Shown here in pieces: positions 60,853 through 64,000 of a stretch of DNA of 64,000 nucleotides (within the stretch, counting starts at the first letter, position 1; every line of letters begins with the position of its first letter). Location: positions 40,351 to 104,350 of the forward strand of contig JAEPRB010000143.1 in the NCBI GenBank assembly GCA_016758965.1. Direction: 5' to 3'. The notes below the pieces were generated by a model that did not search any database, had not been told where the DNA came from, and saw nothing but the letters and a program-made list of their open reading frames with translations. The position numbers and the translations under genes are program-made. This DNA is from Circinella minor (taxonomy: Eukaryota > Mucoromycota > Mucoromycetes > Mucorales > Lichtheimiaceae).

Positions 60853-61646
60853 CCATAATGTAAAAACTATGATTCTCTGAAGTGGATTATTAACATTACA
60901 GGCTTAGATTTCACTTTTCGTTGGATGTTGTATTTTTTTTCATTCAAGTGGTTTATAGATAGTTGGAGGTAACCAATCCTCCCCTCCCTCACTATTTTAC
61001 CGCTATCTTTTTTTTTTCTCAAATGGTGGTTTAATAGATGATAATTGGAGGTAACCAGTCCTCCTCTCCTTCGCTATTATTCTTCCTGCTTTTTCGCTTA
61101 CTATATTTCACGACAGGAAAGCTCTCGAACCCATACTGTAATAAATTAAGGTAATATGTTAATCGTAACTATTAAATATTTGGGTATTTTTTAATTTTAA
61201 AAGTAAGTGTCGAAAACAAAGATCCATCATTTGTGTTAACAGTTTATATAACGAGTCGATATGATAGCAACCGCCTAACAACTCGAGTACGATTTATATT
61301 GCACAAGTGACAAAAAAACTATAGTCAACAGTGATTTGGTATATGTTTGGGATATAAATATGAAAAAGGTATTATAGAAAAAAAAGTCTTGATGCAAAAG
61401 CCGATAGATGAATCGTAAAATAATTTTTTTCTCTCCCTTTTCTTATTTCATAGATAAACATTAGTTGATAATAAACGTTACTATCCGAGTAGTGCTTATT
61501 CAATTGGTTTCATTCGTCATTATGGAATATGGCAGCATCAATTATTGGTCAAATATTCCTGGATGAATAGAAAGGAGTTTAATCAAAATGAGTTGTCAAA
61601 TAAATTATAGCTTTTTGTGATTAGTTTCGATATCTATTCTTCTACG
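60853..61646 (+). repeat. Direct repeat B (about 794 bp)
   Basis: Second copy of the sequence at 57277-58201, same orientation, but with two tandem GGAGGTAACC units (from 60958 and 61039) instead of four, which accounts for the 131-base length difference. Otherwise only scattered substitutions. It lies just upstream of the family copy 3 start. Confidence 0.9.
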
Positions 61647-63316
61647 TTTATTTGTTTGGGAAAAGAGGAACCAATTTTTTATGAAGCACTTTAACAAAAC
61701 GACTATTCCACATTATTCTTTTTGACACGTTTTAATTTCTTCAGTAAGTCATTGCTACTTCCCTATTTTTATTTTTCTGAGTCGTCCTTCTATCTCATTT
61801 CGTAATAGATTATGTATTTCCTTTGTTGTCACCTACACCTTTTTTCTACTGTCCAGCAGGCTTTTCAGTACCCCCTCTTTGTGAACTGACGAGAGCAATA
61901 AACTGAAATCAGTGCGTGTTCAATTTATTTCGTCATTAATAAAATCAATAATTTCAACGGATCACTGCTCCCCACATTTCCATTCTTATTACTTACCGTT
62001 CCAGTTACCTTTTTTGTTACTATCATCCCAATTTTTTTTTTTGGTGAGATAAATTACTTATCCGTTTTGTTAGTAGTAATGTGGTGCGATAAAGCCCGCA
62101 GGAACTCGACCCCTCGGGCTTTGATAAATGTTATATCACCATTAACGTGGGTGATAACTAATATTTATCAACATGGCTACCTCTATTACTATAATATCTA
62201 GCAGGGACCAATAACAGCAGGAATCAATTTTACTTTTTTCATATATTCTTTACCAAAACTTTTCTTGGATTTGTGATACTCTTTATTCTAAATCAATCTA
62301 TCATTTGTATAACACTTTCTCCTCCAACTTACTATTTCTTACACTTCTCAATTTGATTACCTATGAATATTTTTATAACAACCCTTTTGGCGACAAGGTA
62401 ACTTTATTGAACGAATTTATCATACGCAGACATGATTTTGATACTATATTTTTAAGTTGACAAGATTTTTGACATAACAGTTGAGTATGACAAGTATAAT
62501 TAATACATAGTGGATGGTATTGATTTTATAACCTCTTATTTGTTTGTGTCAGATACTTTTCCTCTTTTGCTTATTATGCACAGCCCATTACACTACAATA
62601 CTAATTGGCAAGGAAATAAAATAGTGCGCTTAAGACAAGAAAAACTATTTTACGATCGAATCAATGCGTCAGTTGACTAATACGAAGACAAAAAAGTGGC
62701 AACGGGCTCGAAGAGCCGCGCTTTATTTTCCTTTTTGAGATAAATACGTAATAATAAGATAAAATAAACTTTGTACTGGACTACTAGTTCTATTTTTCCT
62801 TATACTTTCAAAAGTCTAAGTCAATTTCTTCTTCTTTATAAAGGGAGGCGCGAATATTAGCATGGATAATGTGTATCAATATATAAAGAAGATATGAAAA
62901 AGATCGTAACCAAAAAAGCCCATTTTGGGTGAATTGTTGCCTCATTTCCGTCTTCGTCAGCTGATATATTTGCATCCAAGCTAATCCTTTCTTTTTGAAA
63001 CCGAACATTAGCCTGTACGTAATAGATGTTGGCTGCTCATATACCAGTAAAATTTGATTACGTATTGGGTTTTTTCCTTAGACTATAAATGTTCTCATAG
63101 GTGTAACATCGTTGCATTATTTAATCTTGTATTTCGAGGCTTCCCTACCCATCTTTGCTCTTCTTTTCTTTACTTTATTTTATCTACGAAACAGTAAGTT
63201 TTGATCTTATTTTATATATTATAATCCACCTCTTTCTAATAAACTCTTGTACTATAGAATCAGTTATCTTTTGATACGTACTTATTTATCAATTTGGATC
63301 TCATAAAATAATCAAA
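61647..63316. other. Spacer with possible short element
   Basis: AT-rich. The stretch 62089-62727 is bracketed by ATAAAGCCCG and CGCGCTTTAT. The minus-strand open frame at 62808-63008 has no family features. The last 100 bases contain C/T tracts leading to the small gene at 63317. Confidence 0.45.
62089..62122. repeat. GC-rich hairpin
   Basis: AAAGCCCG (62091-62098) and CGGGCTTT (62115-62122) are perfectly complementary with a 16-nt loop. The outer flanks GGTG and CACC also pair at a distance. Confidence 0.5.
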
Positions 63317-63610
63317 ATGGTTCAACAAGATTGGTCACAGTTTGCAAGTAATCTAACCGCTGGACTAATAATTACAGGTGTTGCTTTTGTATTGAAGAAT
63401 GATGGTGCGAGACAATTTGTAGTAACAGCATATAATGGTGCAAGTAGCCTAGTTCTTGGTATATTAAGTAACCCAACCACTGATCCTCCATTAGGTCAGA
63501 TAGTGCCATTAAGCCAGATTGTATCTATTGGTGGTAAAATTGATATCCCTGATGAATGGGGTTTTGGAAACTATCATGAATCGATAAGGAAAGCATTTGA
63601 TGACAATTAA
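63317..63610 (+). CDS. Small intronless membrane-type protein, 97 residues, unknown
   Basis: Starts MVQQDWSQFASNLTAGLIIT at an ATG in good context (AAAATGG) and ends IRKAFDDN at TAA 63608-63610. A hydrophobic segment lies at about residues 13-26 (LTAGLIITGVAFVL) and a second weaker one at about 43-52 (ASSLVLGILS). The rest (PLGQIVPLSQIVSIGGKIDI, DEWGFGNYHESI) is soluble-like. Balanced composition with no stops in an AT-rich background supports a real gene. No homologue recognised. The stop is followed 26 bases later by 24 consecutive A. Confidence 0.65.
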   Translation: MVQQDWSQFASNLTAGLIITGVAFVLKNDGARQFVVTAYNGASSLVLGILSNPTTDPPLGQIVPLSQIVSIGGKIDIPDEWGFGNYHESIRKAFDDN

Positions 63611-64000
63611 TCTGAACATAGCAACTGTATTTTTCAAAAAAAAAAAAAAAAAAAAAAAATAATAATAATGAAAATATTAACGAGAGAAGAAATGATGATC
63701 CACCTTTCCTTGATTAAATTCCCAAATAATATCTTTGTTCATTTCCTATTTATCAAGAAACAATAACTCTTTTTGCTGTATACCTTCTATTGAATTAGTA
63801 TCTCTTTATTATTTTATTTCATTTATCTTATGTTCTCTTTTTTTTCGCTTCATTTACGTACGTATCATACATATTTTGCTATGTCGGTGGCGCACCCTTT
63901 TGATTTATTAATTATACATGTGGCTATCATAATAAAAATTTAATTCCAACGAGTTATATTTATACAAAAAAAAAAAAGATAGCCATTATTGCCCATTGTG
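63611..64000. other. 3' flank with long poly-A run
   Basis: Poly-A of 24 bases at 63636-63659, then AATAATAATG and AT-rich DNA to the window end. No gene seen. Confidence 0.6.

Noticed and set aside
57277..61646. LTR retrotransposon
   Set aside because: No gag/pol-like coding between the repeats and no clear TG...CA ends; the enclosed gene belongs to the unknown family.

Overview
The window comes from an AT-rich, intron-rich fungal nuclear genome. Genes carry many short GT-AG introns (about 50-220 nt), UTRs and spacers are rich in poly-A/T, and several unknown gene families look like ones I associate with Mucoromycota (Mucorales-type zygomycetes). The phylum is inferred from gene structure and remembered families, not from a search.

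From position 1 to about 34.7 kb the window is mostly conserved gene space. It opens with the 3' end of an AAAP-type amino acid transporter. After a 4.5 kb spacer comes a complete paralogue (5217-8061). Then follow ribosomal protein eS10 (8534-9388), ribosomal protein uL16 (10794-11791), the nucleotide-excision-repair protein XPA/Rad14 (12006-13340) and a four-span membrane protein with a low-complexity tail (14046-15975). On the minus strand lies TIM50 (16854-18885). After it come a possible small spliced gene (21043-21367), an MFS sugar transporter (22835-24936), ribosomal protein uS10 on the minus strand (26937-27783), mevalonate kinase (28014-29727) and, on the minus strand, the TPR subunit of TFIIIC, Tfc4/GTF3C3-like (30277-34703). 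uS10 and mevalonate kinase are divergent with only 230 bp between start codons. I joined the exons by hand, and each finished reading frame closes exactly for the genes where I list exons.

From about 34.8 kb to 63 kb the character changes to a graveyard of repeated and decaying genes. Three members of an unknown gene family lie here: a worn fragment at 35.1-37.2 kb, a copy split by about 4.9 kb of foreign sequence (42.0-48.9 kb), and a nearly intact copy (58661-60677) with a one-base frameshift. Among them are a decayed MULE-like transposase (39.1-39.8 kb), a truncated Ssk1/Mcs4-like response regulator (41.0-41.9 kb), F-box/LRR-like debris inside the insertion, and a decaying protein with a DnaQ/WRN-like 3'-5' exonuclease segment (51.6-56.9 kb), probably of mobile-element origin. 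The third family copy sits between two direct repeats of 0.8-0.9 kb that differ in the number of internal tandem units. Short inverted repeats and terminal-repeat-like sequences are scattered through this part.

The last 700 bases hold a small intronless gene (63317-63610) followed by a 24-base poly-A run. I saw no tRNA, rRNA or CRISPR signal.
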